A stretch of DNA of 64,000 nucleotides. Source: Paraplanobispora takensis. GTDB lineage: Bacteria > Actinomycetota > Actinomycetes > Streptosporangiales > Streptosporangiaceae. Each line of letters opens with the position of its first letter. Position 1 is the stretch's first letter. The position numbers and the translations under genes were made by a program. Of this stretch, positions 51,218 to 60,262 are shown one piece after another. The notes under the pieces were generated by a model that was not told the DNA's origin, did no database searches, and was given only the letters and a program-made list of their open reading frames with translations. The stretch is from positions 25,661 through 89,660 of the forward strand of contig NZ_BOOK01000050.1 of assembly GCF_016863195.1 (NCBI RefSeq). Reading direction: 5' to 3'.

Positions 51218-51871
51218 TCAGGTGGCCATCAGACCGCTCTCCCAGGCCCAGGCGACGATCTCGGCCCGATTGCGGGCGCCGAGCTTGGCCAGGACGGCGG
51301 AGACGTGGCCTTTGACCGTACTGAGCGAGATGAACAGCTCGGCGGCGATCTCCTGGTTGGTACGGCCTCTGGCGATCGCCCGGACGACCTCCGTCTCCCG
51401 CTCCGACAGCGGCTGCCCCGGCGGGGAGACGGCCGGGACTCCGCAGGACGTCACGTGGCGCAGCAGCCGCAGGGTGACCGCCGGGGAGATGAGCGCGTCC
51501 CCGGCGTGCGCCGCCCGTACGGCCTCCACCAGCAGGTCCGGTCCGGCGTCCTTGAGCACGAAGCCGACGGCGCCGCCGCGGAGCGCGCCGTAGACGTACT
51601 CGTCGAGGTCGAAGGTGGTGACCACGACCACCCGCAGCGGATCGGGCACGCCGGGCCCGGCCAGGGCGCGGGTGACCCCGATGCCGTCGAGGCGGGGCAT
51701 CCGGATGTCGACCAGACACACGTCCGGGCGCAGCCGCCGGGCCAGGGCGACCGCCTCACGGCCGTCGGCGGCCTCGGCGACGACGGTGACGGCGGGGTGG
51801 TCCTCAAGGATGACGCGCAGGCTGGCGCGCACCATCGCCTGGTCGTCGGCCAGCAGGACGCTGATCGTCAT
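51218..51871 (-). CDS. NarL/LuxR-type response regulator
   Basis: 217 residues from ATG 51871. Receiver with acidic pair (LLADDQAM), phospho-acceptor Asp in VCLVDIRMP, Thr in VVVTTFD and Lys in FVLKDAGPD. A GerE-type helix-turn-helix follows (LSERETEVVRAIARGRTNQEIAAELFISLSTVKGHVSAVLAKLG). Its cognate kinase is the gene just upstream on the same strand, but that kinase seems to lack an ATP-binding core. Confidence 0.92.
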   Translation of the reverse strand: MTISVLLADDQAMVRASLRVILEDHPAVTVVAEAADGREAVALARRLRPDVCLVDIRMPRLDGIGVTRALAGPGVPDPLRVVVVTTFDLDEYVYGALRGGAVGFVLKDAGPDLLVEAVRAAHAGDALISPAVTLRLLRHVTSCGVPAVSPPGQPLSERETEVVRAIARGRTNQEIAAELFISLSTVKGHVSAVLAKLGARNRAEIVAWAWESGLMAT

Positions 51872-51937
51872 GGGCGCCCTCGCCGGATCGCCAGTCGCTC
51901 TCCCGGGACGGTCATAACCACTCCGGGACGGTCACGG

Positions 51938-52017
51938 CCGCTCCCCGGGACGGCCACCGACATACCGGGCAGGTCACAACCGCTCCCCGGGGCGGCCACC
52001 GACATACCGGGCGGGTC
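51938..52017. repeat. 42-bp tandem duplication at the 3' end of the histidine kinase gene
   Basis: CCGCTCCCCGGG[A/G]CGGCCACCGACATACCGGGC... occurs at 51938-51976 and 51980-52017, period 42 bp, with only two differences over about 38 bases. Shorter related pieces continue to about 51905. The second copy encodes the kinase's last residues (ARYVGGRPGER) and the first carries its stop codon. Confidence 0.85.
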
Positions 52018-52882
52018 GGCGGCCGGGTGACCGGGCGGGCAGAGGCAGGGTGGCGAGCACCGACCATCCGCCCGGCTCCGGGCGCGGACCGGCGCGGAGC
52101 GTGCCGCCCAGGGCCTCCAGGCGCTCGCGCATGCCGAGCAGGCCGTACCCGCCGCGGCGGTGGAGGCGTGCCGGGGCGGGCGGGGCGTCGTCGCGCAGCA
52201 GGCCGACGAGGCGGCGGGTGGCGGCCAGCGCGTCGGAACCGGCGGTCTCGATGCCGGACAGGGAGCCGCCCACCCGGTCCGGCTGGCTGCGGATGAGGAC
52301 CTGGGCGGCCTGGGCCTGGAGCACGATGCCGGTGACGTGGTGGGCGACGACGTCGTGCAGTTCCCCGGCGAGCCGGAGACGTTCGCGGCGCCGCACGTCC
52401 TCGACCACGGCCCGGCGGCGGGCGGCCCGCAGCCGCATGCCCAGCCCGGTCACGACCCCGGCGAGCCACATGCCGGCGTTCAGCGCCGTCACGGGCGGAA
52501 GGGCGGAGGCGGACGGGTGGGCGGTGAGCAGGGTGCCGGCGGCCACCGCCGGTCCGCCGGCCGCGACGGCGCAGGCGGAGAGGGCCGGGAGCGCCCTGAC
52601 CGCCGACCCGGCCAGCACGGACAGGGCCAGTGCCATGGCCGGGCCCGGCTCGGCCGGCAGCTCGGCGAACCGGGAGGCCAGGACGGCGACCGCCGCGACG
52701 GCCAGCCCCGCGGCCGCCGCCCACGCCCGGCCGCGCCGCCGTACCATGGCGAGCCCGCACACGACCGCCCCGGCCGCGCACCCGAACCACCAGTAGCCGC
52801 CGCCCCAGCTGTCGGCGACCCGATGGGCCCAGAAGGCCAGCAGCCCGGCGAACACGGCCCCGAGCCCGGCCTCTGCCGCCAT
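51974..52882 (-). CDS. NarL-type sensor histidine kinase with deleted ATP-binding core (probably defective)
   Basis: 302 residues from ATG 52882 (GGGGTGGGCGG upstream; GTG 52939 possible). An N-terminal membrane domain of about five helices (10-125) leads to HisKA_3 with His176 in LAGELHDVVAHHVTG. After 'ATRRLVGLLRDD' (about residue 232) the sequence jumps straight to 'APPAPARLHRRGGYGLLGMRERLEALGGTLRAGP', the G2-box end of the ATPase domain. The N-box and G1 region, about 80-90 residues in relatives, is missing although the frame is kept. Autophosphorylation should therefore fail. An in-frame deletion between short GC repeats is the simplest cause. Confidence 0.8.
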   Translation of the reverse strand: MAAEAGLGAVFAGLLAFWAHRVADSWGGGYWWFGCAAGAVVCGLAMVRRRGRAWAAAAGLAVAAVAVLASRFAELPAEPGPAMALALSVLAGSAVRALPALSACAVAAGGPAVAAGTLLTAHPSASALPPVTALNAGMWLAGVVTGLGMRLRAARRRAVVEDVRRRERLRLAGELHDVVAHHVTGIVLQAQAAQVLIRSQPDRVGGSLSGIETAGSDALAATRRLVGLLRDDAPPAPARLHRRGGYGLLGMRERLEALGGTLRAGPRPEPGGWSVLATLPLPARSPGRRPARYVGGRPGERL

Positions 52883-53060
52883 CCGCCCACCCCGGACCCC
52901 GCCCGCAGGGCGTCCGTCCAGTCGATTCCGGCCGTTCACGCGCTTCAGGCTAGGTCGCCGGCCCTCTGTCCCGAACCGGCCGAAAGTATGATCCCGCCCG
53001 CCGCGAACCCTGCTTTCGACCCGTGCCGCCGCGGGCCCGGGGCCCGCAGGATGTGTCCCC

Positions 53061-54137
53061 ATGTCACGTGAAGAACTTCCCCCGGCGCCGCAGGCCCGGC
53101 ACGCCACGGCCCGAGAACGGCCGCACGCGGCCCCCCGCCCCCGCATCGCCGCACTCGACGTCATCCGCGGATTCGCCCTGTGCGGGATCCTGCTGGCCAA
53201 CGTCAAGCCGATCGCCCACATGGGCGGCACCGCGCCGGCCGTACAGCCCGTGGTGACGACGGGGCAGGGCGACGCCTGGCTGGGGCTGTTCGTCGACCAG
53301 CGCTTCTTCCCGATCTTCTCCCTGCTGTTCGGCATCGGTTTCTCGCTGCTGCTGGCCTCCGCCGCGGATCGTGTCCCCCGCCCCAGGCTGCTCCTGCTGC
53401 GCCGGCTCCTGGCGCTGCTCGTCCTGGGCCTGGCGCACATGTTCCTGCTGTGGCGGGGCGACATCCTGACCGTCTACGCCGTCGTCGGCCTGCTGGTACT
53501 GCTGCCCTCGACCTGGCTGCCGCGCCGGGCCGTCGCGGGACTCGCCGCGGTCCTCATCGCGCTGCCGCCGATCCTCGGCAGCAACGGCGTGCCCCTGGTG
53601 CCGGGGCTGTTCCTGCTCGGCTCGGCGCTGACCCGGTACGGCGTGACCGGCCGGATCGAGCACTCCACCCGCGTCCCGGCCGCGCTCGGCCTGGCCTTCA
53701 CGGCGGGGGCGGTGCCCGCCCTGTGGCTGCAGATCGAGTCCGGGGACGGCGGAACGGGCGCTTTCGCCTCCTGGTTCGCCCTCGCCGGACTGCTGATGGC
53801 CGGTGCCTACGTGTGCGCCGTCCTGCTCCTGCTCAGAACACCGCTCCGGCCGGTGCTCCAGTGGGTTTTCGCACCGCTGGGCCGGATGGCGCTGACCAAC
53901 TATCTGTCCGCCACCGTCCTCGTCCTGGTGGCCGCCCGCCTCATCGGCGGCTCACCGGACGGCTGGTCCTCGGCGACGGTGCTCCTGATCGCCGGAGCAG
54001 TCCTCCTCCCCCAGTGGCTGCTGTCCGCCCTCTGGCTGCGCCACTGTCACCAGGGCCCCCTCGAATGGCTCTGGCGCTGGGCCACCTGGACCACCCGCCC
54101 ACCCCTGCGCCGCCCCGGAACCGCGGAGTCAGGGTGA
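53061..54137 (+). CDS. DUF418 (YeiB-like) membrane protein
   Basis: 358 residues from ATG 53061. The family start '[24 protein letters not shown]' is followed by '[17 protein letters not shown]', '[33 protein letters not shown]' and the C-terminal '[21 protein letters not shown]' and '[19 protein letters not shown]'. About nine transmembrane helices. Members are often annotated as putative acyltransferase-3-like or transport proteins, without proven function. Its 3' end overlaps the convergent hydrolase gene by nine bases. Confidence 0.9.
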   Translation: MSREELPPAPQARHATARERPHAAPRPRIAALDVIRGFALCGILLANVKPIAHMGGTAPAVQPVVTTGQGDAWLGLFVDQRFFPIFSLLFGIGFSLLLASAADRVPRPRLLLLRRLLALLVLGLAHMFLLWRGDILTVYAVVGLLVLLPSTWLPRRAVAGLAAVLIALPPILGSNGVPLVPGLFLLGSALTRYGVTGRIEHSTRVPAALGLAFTAGAVPALWLQIESGDGGTGAFASWFALAGLLMAGAYVCAVLLLLRTPLRPVLQWVFAPLGRMALTNYLSATVLVLVAARLIGGSPDGWSSATVLLIAGAVLLPQWLLSALWLRHCHQGPLEWLWRWATWTTRPPLRRPGTAESG

Positions 54138-54989
54138 CGCGGTGGTGAGGGCGAAGCCGTGGATGAGTGCCGCGGTGGCGGCCGGATCCTCGAACATGGG
54201 TGTGTGGCCGACGTCGTCGAGGATCTCGATGCGTGCCTGCGGGACTCGGCGATAGTCCTGGGCGGAGGAGGGCTGCCATCGCCGGTCCCGGGAGCCGAAG
54301 ATCACCAGGACGGGGAGGCCGAGGCCGGCGAGCCGGTCGGGCACGGGCCGTTCCGCGAGGAACGCCTCCGATGCCTGGGACGTCGCGATGACGCTGTGGT
54401 AGGGCATGTCCCGGACGTCGGTGACGATCTGGTCGGGGATGGCCACCTCGCGGGTGAACGCGGTGCCGAGGGCGCCGCGGATCATGTTGTCGTTGCGCAG
54501 CCCCCAGATCAGCCGGCCCACCCACGACACGGGGAGCAGGCGGCTGATCAGGCTGTCGCCGATGTACGCGTCCACCCGCGGGCCGGTGCCGATCAGTGCG
54601 ACCGCCGTCACCAGGTCACGCCGTTGCTCGGCCAGTGACGTGGCGACCATGCCGCCGGTGGAGTGCCCGACGAGGGTCGCGCGGCGCACTCCGAGCCGGT
54701 CGAGCACGGCCCCGACCCTGCGCGCGTGCTCGGCGATGCCGTACCCGCCGGGTGGTCTGGCCGATCTGCCGTGCCCGAGCAGGTCCACGCGCACCACATG
54801 CAGGTCCCGCAGCGCCGGCAGCACCGGGTCCCACCACGCCGTCGAGCCGGCCAGCCCGTGCAGGAGCACCACGGTCGGCGCACCGGGCGGCCCGCTCCGC
54901 ACGACGTGAAGGTCCTCGCCGGGCCCGGCGCCCGTGCCGTCTCCTCGCGGCCCCGCGTCCGGGTGCTGCGAGGTGGTGGTCTCGTCCAT
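54129..54989 (-). CDS. Alpha/beta hydrolase
   Basis: 286 residues from ATG 54989. Oxyanion-hole HGLAG ([14 protein letters not shown]), nucleophile Ser in [11 protein letters not shown], acidic residue in [12 protein letters not shown] and catalytic His in [12 protein letters not shown] give a complete triad. No signal peptide; the first 25 residues are polar and probably disordered. Carboxylesterase or C-C hydrolase activity cannot be told apart. Divergent from an AraC-type regulator. Confidence 0.9.
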   Translation of the reverse strand: MDETTTSQHPDAGPRGDGTGAGPGEDLHVVRSGPPGAPTVVLLHGLAGSTAWWDPVLPALRDLHVVRVDLLGHGRSARPPGGYGIAEHARRVGAVLDRLGVRRATLVGHSTGGMVATSLAEQRRDLVTAVALIGTGPRVDAYIGDSLISRLLPVSWVGRLIWGLRNDNMIRGALGTAFTREVAIPDQIVTDVRDMPYHSVIATSQASEAFLAERPVPDRLAGLGLPVLVIFGSRDRRWQPSSAQDYRRVPQARIEILDDVGHTPMFEDPAATAALIHGFALTTASP

Positions 54990-55117
54990 TGTGTCTCCAT
55001 CGAATCGATCCGCGATGTCGGCGCCATCCTCACGGGCACGGGTGCGAGGCGTCTTGAAGAAATGTCAGCGTCCGCGCGTGGTTGATCGGGCCGCTGAGGG
55101 GTTCGTATGGTCCGTAT

Positions 55118-55969
55118 GTGCGACCGGACTCGGCACAGACGGCTGCGGCCCTTCCCTGGGAGATCGCGCGGCCGGTGCGGATGAGCGCGTTGCCCGGCGT
55201 CGACATGGCCGGGTTCTCCTATCGCGGCGACGGCCCGCTCGTCATGCGGGCCATCCCCCACCCGGCCGTCACCGTGGCCGTGGAGTTCGGCGACTGCGCG
55301 TTCGACGTCCACGCGGCGGGCCGGAGCTGGTCGGGCGGCGTGGCCGTCGGGCTCCTGCCGGGCGCGGTCGACGTGCGCGTCCGGTCCGTCGAGTGTGTGC
55401 AGATCCGCCTGTCCCCCCTTGTCGTGCCCGCCGTGTTCGGCATGCCGTCGGCGGAGCTGAACGGGACCGTGGTCGCCCTCGATGATCTGTGGGACCGCGA
55501 CGCGGAGCGCGTCCGGGAGCGACTCCATCACGCGCGAACCTGGCCGGAACGTTTCGCCCTGATCCACACGGTGCTGTCCCGCCGTTTCCAGGCAGATCGC
55601 GTGATCGACCCCGAGGTCGCCTTCGCCTGGCGCCGCATCGTCGCCACCCGCGGCCGGGTCCGCGTCGGCGACCTCGCCGCCCGCACCGGCTGGAGCCGCC
55701 AGCGCCTGTGGTCACGCTTCGTCGCGCAGATCGGCCCGACGCCCAAAGGCGCCGCCATGCTGGTCCGCTTCGACCACGCCGTCCACCGCCTGGCCGGCGG
55801 CCACGCCCCCGCCCAGGTGGCCGCGGACGGCGGCTACGCCGACCAGTCCCACCTCCACCGCGACGTCCGCGCGTTCACCGCGGCGTCTCCCGGAGCCTCG
55901 GCCGACGAGCCGTGGCTGGCCGTCGACGACACAGCCTGGCCGTCCCGCGGCGGCGCCTCCTTCCTCTAA
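55118..55969 (+). CDS. AraC-family transcriptional regulator
   Basis: 283 residues from GTG 55118; a TTG at 55082 or ATG 55181 are other possible starts, none with a good ribosome site. The N-terminal effector-type domain has alternating strands (VTVAVEFGDCAFDVH). The C-terminal AraC domain (about 180-265) has 'RVRVGDLAARTGWSRQRLWSRFVAQIGPTPKGAAMLVRFDHAVHRL' and 'QVAADGGYADQSHLHRDVRAF'. Likely regulates the divergent hydrolase. The TAA stop shares its last A with the ATG of a tiny downstream frame. Confidence 0.85.
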   Translation: MRPDSAQTAAALPWEIARPVRMSALPGVDMAGFSYRGDGPLVMRAIPHPAVTVAVEFGDCAFDVHAAGRSWSGGVAVGLLPGAVDVRVRSVECVQIRLSPLVVPAVFGMPSAELNGTVVALDDLWDRDAERVRERLHHARTWPERFALIHTVLSRRFQADRVIDPEVAFAWRRIVATRGRVRVGDLAARTGWSRQRLWSRFVAQIGPTPKGAAMLVRFDHAVHRLAGGHAPAQVAADGGYADQSHLHRDVRAFTAASPGASADEPWLAVDDTAWPSRGGASFL

Positions 55970-56073
55970 TGTGCCGATCTGTGCATAGACCTCTCTCCCT
56001 TCTGGCCGCCGGCCTGCTCACCGCCGTTCTCACTCCCGGTACGGCCGCCGCCTCCTCCTCGCGCGTCGCCTGA
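55969..56073 (+). CDS. Tiny frame encoding only a signal peptide, probable gene remnant
   Basis: 34 residues from ATG 55969, which overlaps the AraC stop (TAATG). The sequence MCRSVHRPLSLLAAGLLTAVLTPGTAAASSSRVA is a complete Sec signal peptide followed by only six or so residues and a stop. It looks like the start of a secreted protein whose body was lost. A functional micropeptide cannot be excluded. The following 106 bases show nothing else. Confidence 0.35.
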   Translation: MCRSVHRPLSLLAAGLLTAVLTPGTAAASSSRVA

Positions 56074-56179
56074 TCGCGGGAACCGGCGGGTTCCGGATGC
56101 CGGGAGCCCGCCGTACGGGGCCGGGCGCCGGGTCCTCGGATCGATCGGGATTTCGGATCCGCCGGTGCATCATGGGCCT

Positions 56180-56635
56180 ATGACGGCGTGGCATGAGATC
56201 GAACAGGCGGAGCCGGAGTTCGCGCAGCGCGTGCGGGCGTCGTTCGACGCCCGCAGGCACAAGACCCTCGCCACCGTGCGAGCCGACGGGTCGCCGCGGA
56301 TCTCCGGGATCGAGGCGGCCTTCGAGGAGGGCGAACTGGTCTTCGGCTCCATGCCGAACTCGCGCAAGGGCGCGGACCTCCGCCGGGATCCGCGTTTCGC
56401 CCTGCACAGCGCCACGGTCGACCCGGTCGAGGGCTCCGAGGCGCAGTGGCCGGGCGAGGCGAAGATCTCCGGCCGGGCGCTCTTCGCCGGGGCGACCACC
56501 GAGGGACCGGAAGGCGACCGTTTCCGGGCCGACATCACCGAGGTCGTGCACACCCACCTCGATGAGAAGGCCACGATGCTCGTCGTGGAGTGGTGGACGC
56601 CCGCGCACGGGCTGCGGAGAACCGAACGCGCGTAG
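56180..56635 (+). CDS. Pyridoxamine 5'-phosphate oxidase-family (FMN/F420-binding split barrel) protein
   Basis: 151 residues from ATG 56180. Split-barrel pattern 'RRHKTLATVRADGSPRISGIEAAFEEGELVFGSMPNSRKGADLRRDPRFALHS', with Arg/Lys and Ser positions that contact the flavin phosphate. The C-terminal 'ATMLVVEWWTPAHGLRR' matches the actinobacterial subgroup. Could be a flavin- or F420-binding reductase or oxidase; no partner gene gives a hint. Confidence 0.85.
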   Translation: MTAWHEIEQAEPEFAQRVRASFDARRHKTLATVRADGSPRISGIEAAFEEGELVFGSMPNSRKGADLRRDPRFALHSATVDPVEGSEAQWPGEAKISGRALFAGATTEGPEGDRFRADITEVVHTHLDEKATMLVVEWWTPAHGLRRTERA

Positions 56636-56822
56636 CCTCCGGCCGGGCGCCGGGCCGGAGGATCCGGGGCACCCGGCCCGATGACGATCCGGCGACCCCC
56701 GGCCCGCGGGAAAGGGCGCCGGTGTCAGGAACCATGAGGACGGTGACATGACCCCCGGCCCGATCCTCCCGTGATGTACGGCTGGGCCGTGTTCTCCCTG
56801 ATCGCCGCCGAACGGCCGGCCG

Positions 56823-57935
56823 TCAAGGCGGCGCTGACGACCCGCCTCGACCTTCGGGCGTCCCCCGCCTGATGCGGGCGGCCACCGGCAGGTGGTCGCT
56901 GCCGGTGGCGGGCAGGGTCCAGGTTCCGGCGGGGACCATCCCCCGGGTCATGACGTGGTCGATGCGGGCGAGGGGCCAGGCCGCGGGCCAGCTGAAGCCG
57001 AAACCCTCCTGCGCCGGGGTCATCCGGGAGGTGACCGGAGCCAGGCCGCGGTCATCGAGGGTGCCGTTGAAGTCGCCCATCAAGACGATCCCGTCCAGCT
57101 CTTCCGCGGCGATGGCCGTACCCAGCGCGGCGGCGCTCTCGTCCCTCCAGCCGGAGCCGAAGCCGCCGGGCAGCCGGAGACGGACCGAGGGCAGGTGAGC
57201 GACGTACACCGCTATATCGCCGAACGGCGTCCGCACGGTGGAGCGCATCCCCCGGTTCCAGTCCCCCTCGACACCCGCCGGCCTGATGTCCACCGGCCGC
57301 GAGTCCACGATGGGATGGCGGGACCAGAGCCCGACGGTCCCCACGACCGCGTGGTGGGGATGGGCGGGGGTCAGTACGGCCCCGTAGACGGGCAGGGCCT
57401 CGGGCGTCAGCTCCTCCAGCGCGATGAGATCGGCTCCGGCCCCGGCCAGGGTCCGCGCGGTTCCTTGCGGATCGGCGTTGTCGTCGCCGACGTTGTGCTG
57501 CACGACGGTCAGGTCGTGAGCCGTCTCCCGGGCGGCCGGGAGCACCCGATCACCGAAGAGGACGGCCCAGACCGCTGCGGGCAGCACCAGGGACACCGTC
57601 GCGGTGGCCGAGCGGCGCAGCAACGCCGGGACCATCAGCACGGGAACGGCCAGGCCGGCCCAGGGCAGGAAGGTCTCCAGCAGGCTGCCGAGGTTGCCGA
57701 CGGCGTTGGGCACGAGGCCGGGGAACGCCATCAGCGCACTCACCAGTACGGCGATCGAGGCGAGGACCCGCCCACGCGTCCGGGCCGTCCGCCTCGATGT
57801 CCCACCGGCCCGACGCCACCGGCCGACGCGACCGAGGCGCCGCTCCGCGGGGCGGACCTTCCGATCTTCGATGCTCACGCGTACGACCGTACGGGGCGCC
57901 GTCTCCGTCCGGGTGACGCCGCCACCGGTGAGCAC
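56823..57935 (-). CDS. Membrane-anchored endonuclease/exonuclease/phosphatase-family protein
   Basis: 370 residues if started at GTG 57935; GTG 57878 is equally possible and neither has a clear ribosome site. Three transmembrane helices (about 58-75, 84-105 and 108-128) precede an extracytoplasmic EEP domain with 'LTVVQHNVGDDN', metal-ligand Glu in LIALEELTPE, 'YVAHLPSVRL', Asp/Asn in LMGDFNGTLDDRG and His in GSDHLPVAARI. The fold cleaves phosphodiesters (DNA, lipids or nucleotides). The surface location suggests an extracellular nuclease or phospholipase-like role. Confidence 0.88.
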   Translation of the reverse strand: MLTGGGVTRTETAPRTVVRVSIEDRKVRPAERRLGRVGRWRRAGGTSRRTARTRGRVLASIAVLVSALMAFPGLVPNAVGNLGSLLETFLPWAGLAVPVLMVPALLRRSATATVSLVLPAAVWAVLFGDRVLPAARETAHDLTVVQHNVGDDNADPQGTARTLAGAGADLIALEELTPEALPVYGAVLTPAHPHHAVVGTVGLWSRHPIVDSRPVDIRPAGVEGDWNRGMRSTVRTPFGDIAVYVAHLPSVRLRLPGGFGSGWRDESAAALGTAIAAEELDGIVLMGDFNGTLDDRGLAPVTSRMTPAQEGFGFSWPAAWPLARIDHVMTRGMVPAGTWTLPATGSDHLPVAARIRRGTPEGRGGSSAPP

Positions 57936-58055
57936 GGTTGATCATCGTCGAATCCGTATCCGCCCGCGACCGGCGACGGTTGAATGGGCGAGCCCAACGG
58001 GATCACGAGCCGGTGGCCGTCAGCTGAGCGGTACGCGGATGTAAGGATGATCGGC

Positions 58056-58859
58056 ATGGATGTCTTGCGCAGGAACAATGTCACGATCACCGGCAATTTA
58101 CAGGGCCCGACGGTGGTGCTGGCCCACGGCTTCGGCTGTGACCAGAACATGTGGCGTCTGACGGTGCCGGCCCTGGCCGATACCCATCGGGTGGTGTTGT
58201 TTGACTACGTCGGCTGCGGCCGCTCCGATCTGTCGGCCTTCCGGGAAGACCGCTATGCCCGTCTGGACGGCTACGCCCAGGATGTGGTGGAGATATGCGC
58301 GGCGCTCGATGTACGGCAGGCGGCGTTCGTGGGGCATTCGGTCAGCGCCATGATCGGGGTACTGGCCGCCCGGCAGGCCCCGCAGCGCATCGGCGCGCTG
58401 GTGATGGTGGCCCCCTCCCCCCGCTACATCGACGACGAGGGTTACCGCGGCGGGTTCAGCGCCGCCGACATCGACGAGTTGCTGGCCTCGCTGGAGGCGA
58501 ACTATCTGGGCTGGTCCGCCGCGATGGCCCCGGTCATCATGGGAAATCCGCACCGGCCCGAGCTCGGCGGGGAACTGGCCAACAGCTTTTGCGCCACCGA
58601 TCCTGACATGGCCCGCGTCTTCGCCCGCACCACCTTCCTGTCGGACTCCCGCAGCGATCTGGCGACGGTGAGCGTGCCGACGCTGGTGCTTGAGTGCGCC
58701 CACGACGCCATCGCCCCGCGCGAGGTCGGCGCCTTCGTGCACGCGCGGATCCCGGGTTCGCAGCTGGTCACCTTGGAGGCCACCGGGCACTGCCCGCATC
58801 TGTCGGCGCCCGAGGCCACCAACCGGGCGATCACCGGCTTCCTGGCCGGCCTGCGATGA
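58056..58859 (+). CDS. RsbQ-like alpha/beta hydrolase
   Basis: 267 residues from ATG 58056, eight bases after AAGGA; ATG 58047 is in frame upstream. 'VVLAHGFGCDQNMWRLTVPAL' is the RsbQ hallmark. The triad is Ser95 (VGHSVSAM), Asp217 (CAHDAIAP) and His245 (ATGHCPHLS), within one or two positions of the Ser96/Asp219/His247 triad of Bacillus RsbQ. RsbQ is the obligate partner of the PAS-PP2C phosphatase RsbP in energy-stress signalling and is thought to supply a small ligand to its PAS domain. The next gene, overlapping by ATGA, encodes exactly such a phosphatase. Confidence 0.92.
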   Translation: MDVLRRNNVTITGNLQGPTVVLAHGFGCDQNMWRLTVPALADTHRVVLFDYVGCGRSDLSAFREDRYARLDGYAQDVVEICAALDVRQAAFVGHSVSAMIGVLAARQAPQRIGALVMVAPSPRYIDDEGYRGGFSAADIDELLASLEANYLGWSAAMAPVIMGNPHRPELGGELANSFCATDPDMARVFARTTFLSDSRSDLATVSVPTLVLECAHDAIAPREVGAFVHARIPGSQLVTLEATGHCPHLSAPEATNRAITGFLAGLR

Positions 58860-60199
58860 TGTGCCGGACCGGCCACGAGCCCGACCCGCACCAGAGCGGC
58901 CCGCACCGGACGGGCGACCGGTCCGGCCCGCACCAGAGCGGCGACGGCGCCGCCGATGCGGCCTTCGCCGCCCTGCTGGAAGACAGCGCCGAAGAGCTCT
59001 ACGAGAACGCGCCGTGCGGATATCTGTCCACGCTGATGGACGGCACCATCGCCAAGATCAACACGACGCTGCTGGGCTGGCTCGGCCTGACGCGGGAGGC
59101 GGTGGTGGGGCGCATGCGCTTCTCCGACCTGCTGACCGTGGGCGGCCGACTGTACCACGAGACGCACTTCGCGCCGCTGCTGCGCATGCAGGGCGAGATC
59201 AACGGCATCGCCCTGGAGATCCGCACCACGAGCGGCGCGCACCTGCCGGTCCTGGCCTCCTCCGTCCTGAAGTACGGCGGCGGCGGCGAGCCGCTGCTGA
59301 TCCGCACCACCGTCTTCGACGCCCGCGACCGCCGCGCCTACGAACAAGAACTCCTGCGCAGCCGTACCGCGGCCGAGGAGGCCGCCCGGCAGGCCCAGGC
59401 CGACCGGGCCCGGCTGCAGGACGCGCTGGCCGTACTCCAGCAGAGCCTGCTGCCCGCCGCACTGCCCGCGATGCCCGGCGTGCAGGCGGCCGCCTACTAT
59501 CACACCGCCTCCCCCGACCTGCTCGGCGGCGACTTCTACGACGTGTTCGCCCTCGACGGCAAACGCTGGGCGTTCTTCCTGGGCGACGTGTGCGGCAAGG
59601 GCCCCCAGGCCGCCGCCGTGACCTCGCTGACCCGCTACACCCTGCGCGCCGCCGCCCTGCACGATCCCGATCCCGTGGCCGCCCTGCGCACCTTGAACAC
59701 CGTGCTGCACGAGCGCTACACCGACGGTGATTCACGCTATTGCACCGCCGTCGTCGGCCTGCTCGAGCCCGACCCCGGCAGCGGGCAGGTCGGCGTGCAC
59801 CTGGCCTCGGGCGGGCATCCGCCCGCCGCGGTGCTGCGCGCCGAGGGCACCTGCGACTTCCTGCCCACCCCCGGCGGCATGCTCGTCGGCGTGCTGTCCG
59901 ACCCGAACTTCGCCACCGCCACCACCGTCCTGGGGCCCGGCGACAGCCTCCTGCTCTACACCGACGGCCTGACCGAGGCCCGTACCAGCACTGAACGCAC
60001 CGCTCTGTACGGCTACGACGCCCTGCAGGAGTTCCTCGCCGCCCAGGCCGGATCCTCCCCGCAGGCCGTCATCCGGGCCCTGACCGGACTGCTGGAGGGC
60101 TTCGGAGCCGGACTGGACGACGACACCGCCCTGCTGGCCCTGGGCGTCCCCGCCGCCCCCCATTCTCCCCCTCCACGGGGTATGCGTCCCTCGCTCTGA
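58856..60199 (+). CDS. RsbP-like PAS-PP2C phosphatase
   Basis: 447 residues from ATG 58856 (ATGA overlap with the RsbQ-like gene). After a His/Gly/Pro-rich disordered start (about 1-35) there is a PAS domain (about 45-165, ENAPCGYLSTLMDGTIAKINTTLLGWLGL), a coiled coil (about 165-195) and a SpoIIE-type PP2C domain (about 205-435) with 'LLGGDFYDVF', 'LGDVCGKGPQAAAVTSLTR', 'ASGGHPPAAVL' and 'GLDDDTALLALG'. Metal-binding Asp residues are present. It should dephosphorylate a STAS antagonist under stress, activating an alternative sigma factor. Confidence 0.92.
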   Translation: MMCRTGHEPDPHQSGPHRTGDRSGPHQSGDGAADAAFAALLEDSAEELYENAPCGYLSTLMDGTIAKINTTLLGWLGLTREAVVGRMRFSDLLTVGGRLYHETHFAPLLRMQGEINGIALEIRTTSGAHLPVLASSVLKYGGGGEPLLIRTTVFDARDRRAYEQELLRSRTAAEEAARQAQADRARLQDALAVLQQSLLPAALPAMPGVQAAAYYHTASPDLLGGDFYDVFALDGKRWAFFLGDVCGKGPQAAAVTSLTRYTLRAAALHDPDPVAALRTLNTVLHERYTDGDSRYCTAVVGLLEPDPGSGQVGVHLASGGHPPAAVLRAEGTCDFLPTPGGMLVGVLSDPNFATATTVLGPGDSLLLYTDGLTEARTSTERTALYGYDALQEFLAAQAGSSPQAVIRALTGLLEGFGAGLDDDTALLALGVPAAPHSPPPRGMRPSL

Positions 60200-60262
60200 C
60201 GTCGGTACGGTCCTGCCGGACCTCGCGAACCTGAGGGCCCCGAGTGTGGAGGGAGAACCGGC

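Noticed and set aside
56774..56875. 33-codon frame MYGWAVFSLIAAERPAV... after the split-barrel gene
   Set aside because: Too short, no ribosome site, and it runs into the convergent EEP gene; possibly a remnant, not supportable as a gene.
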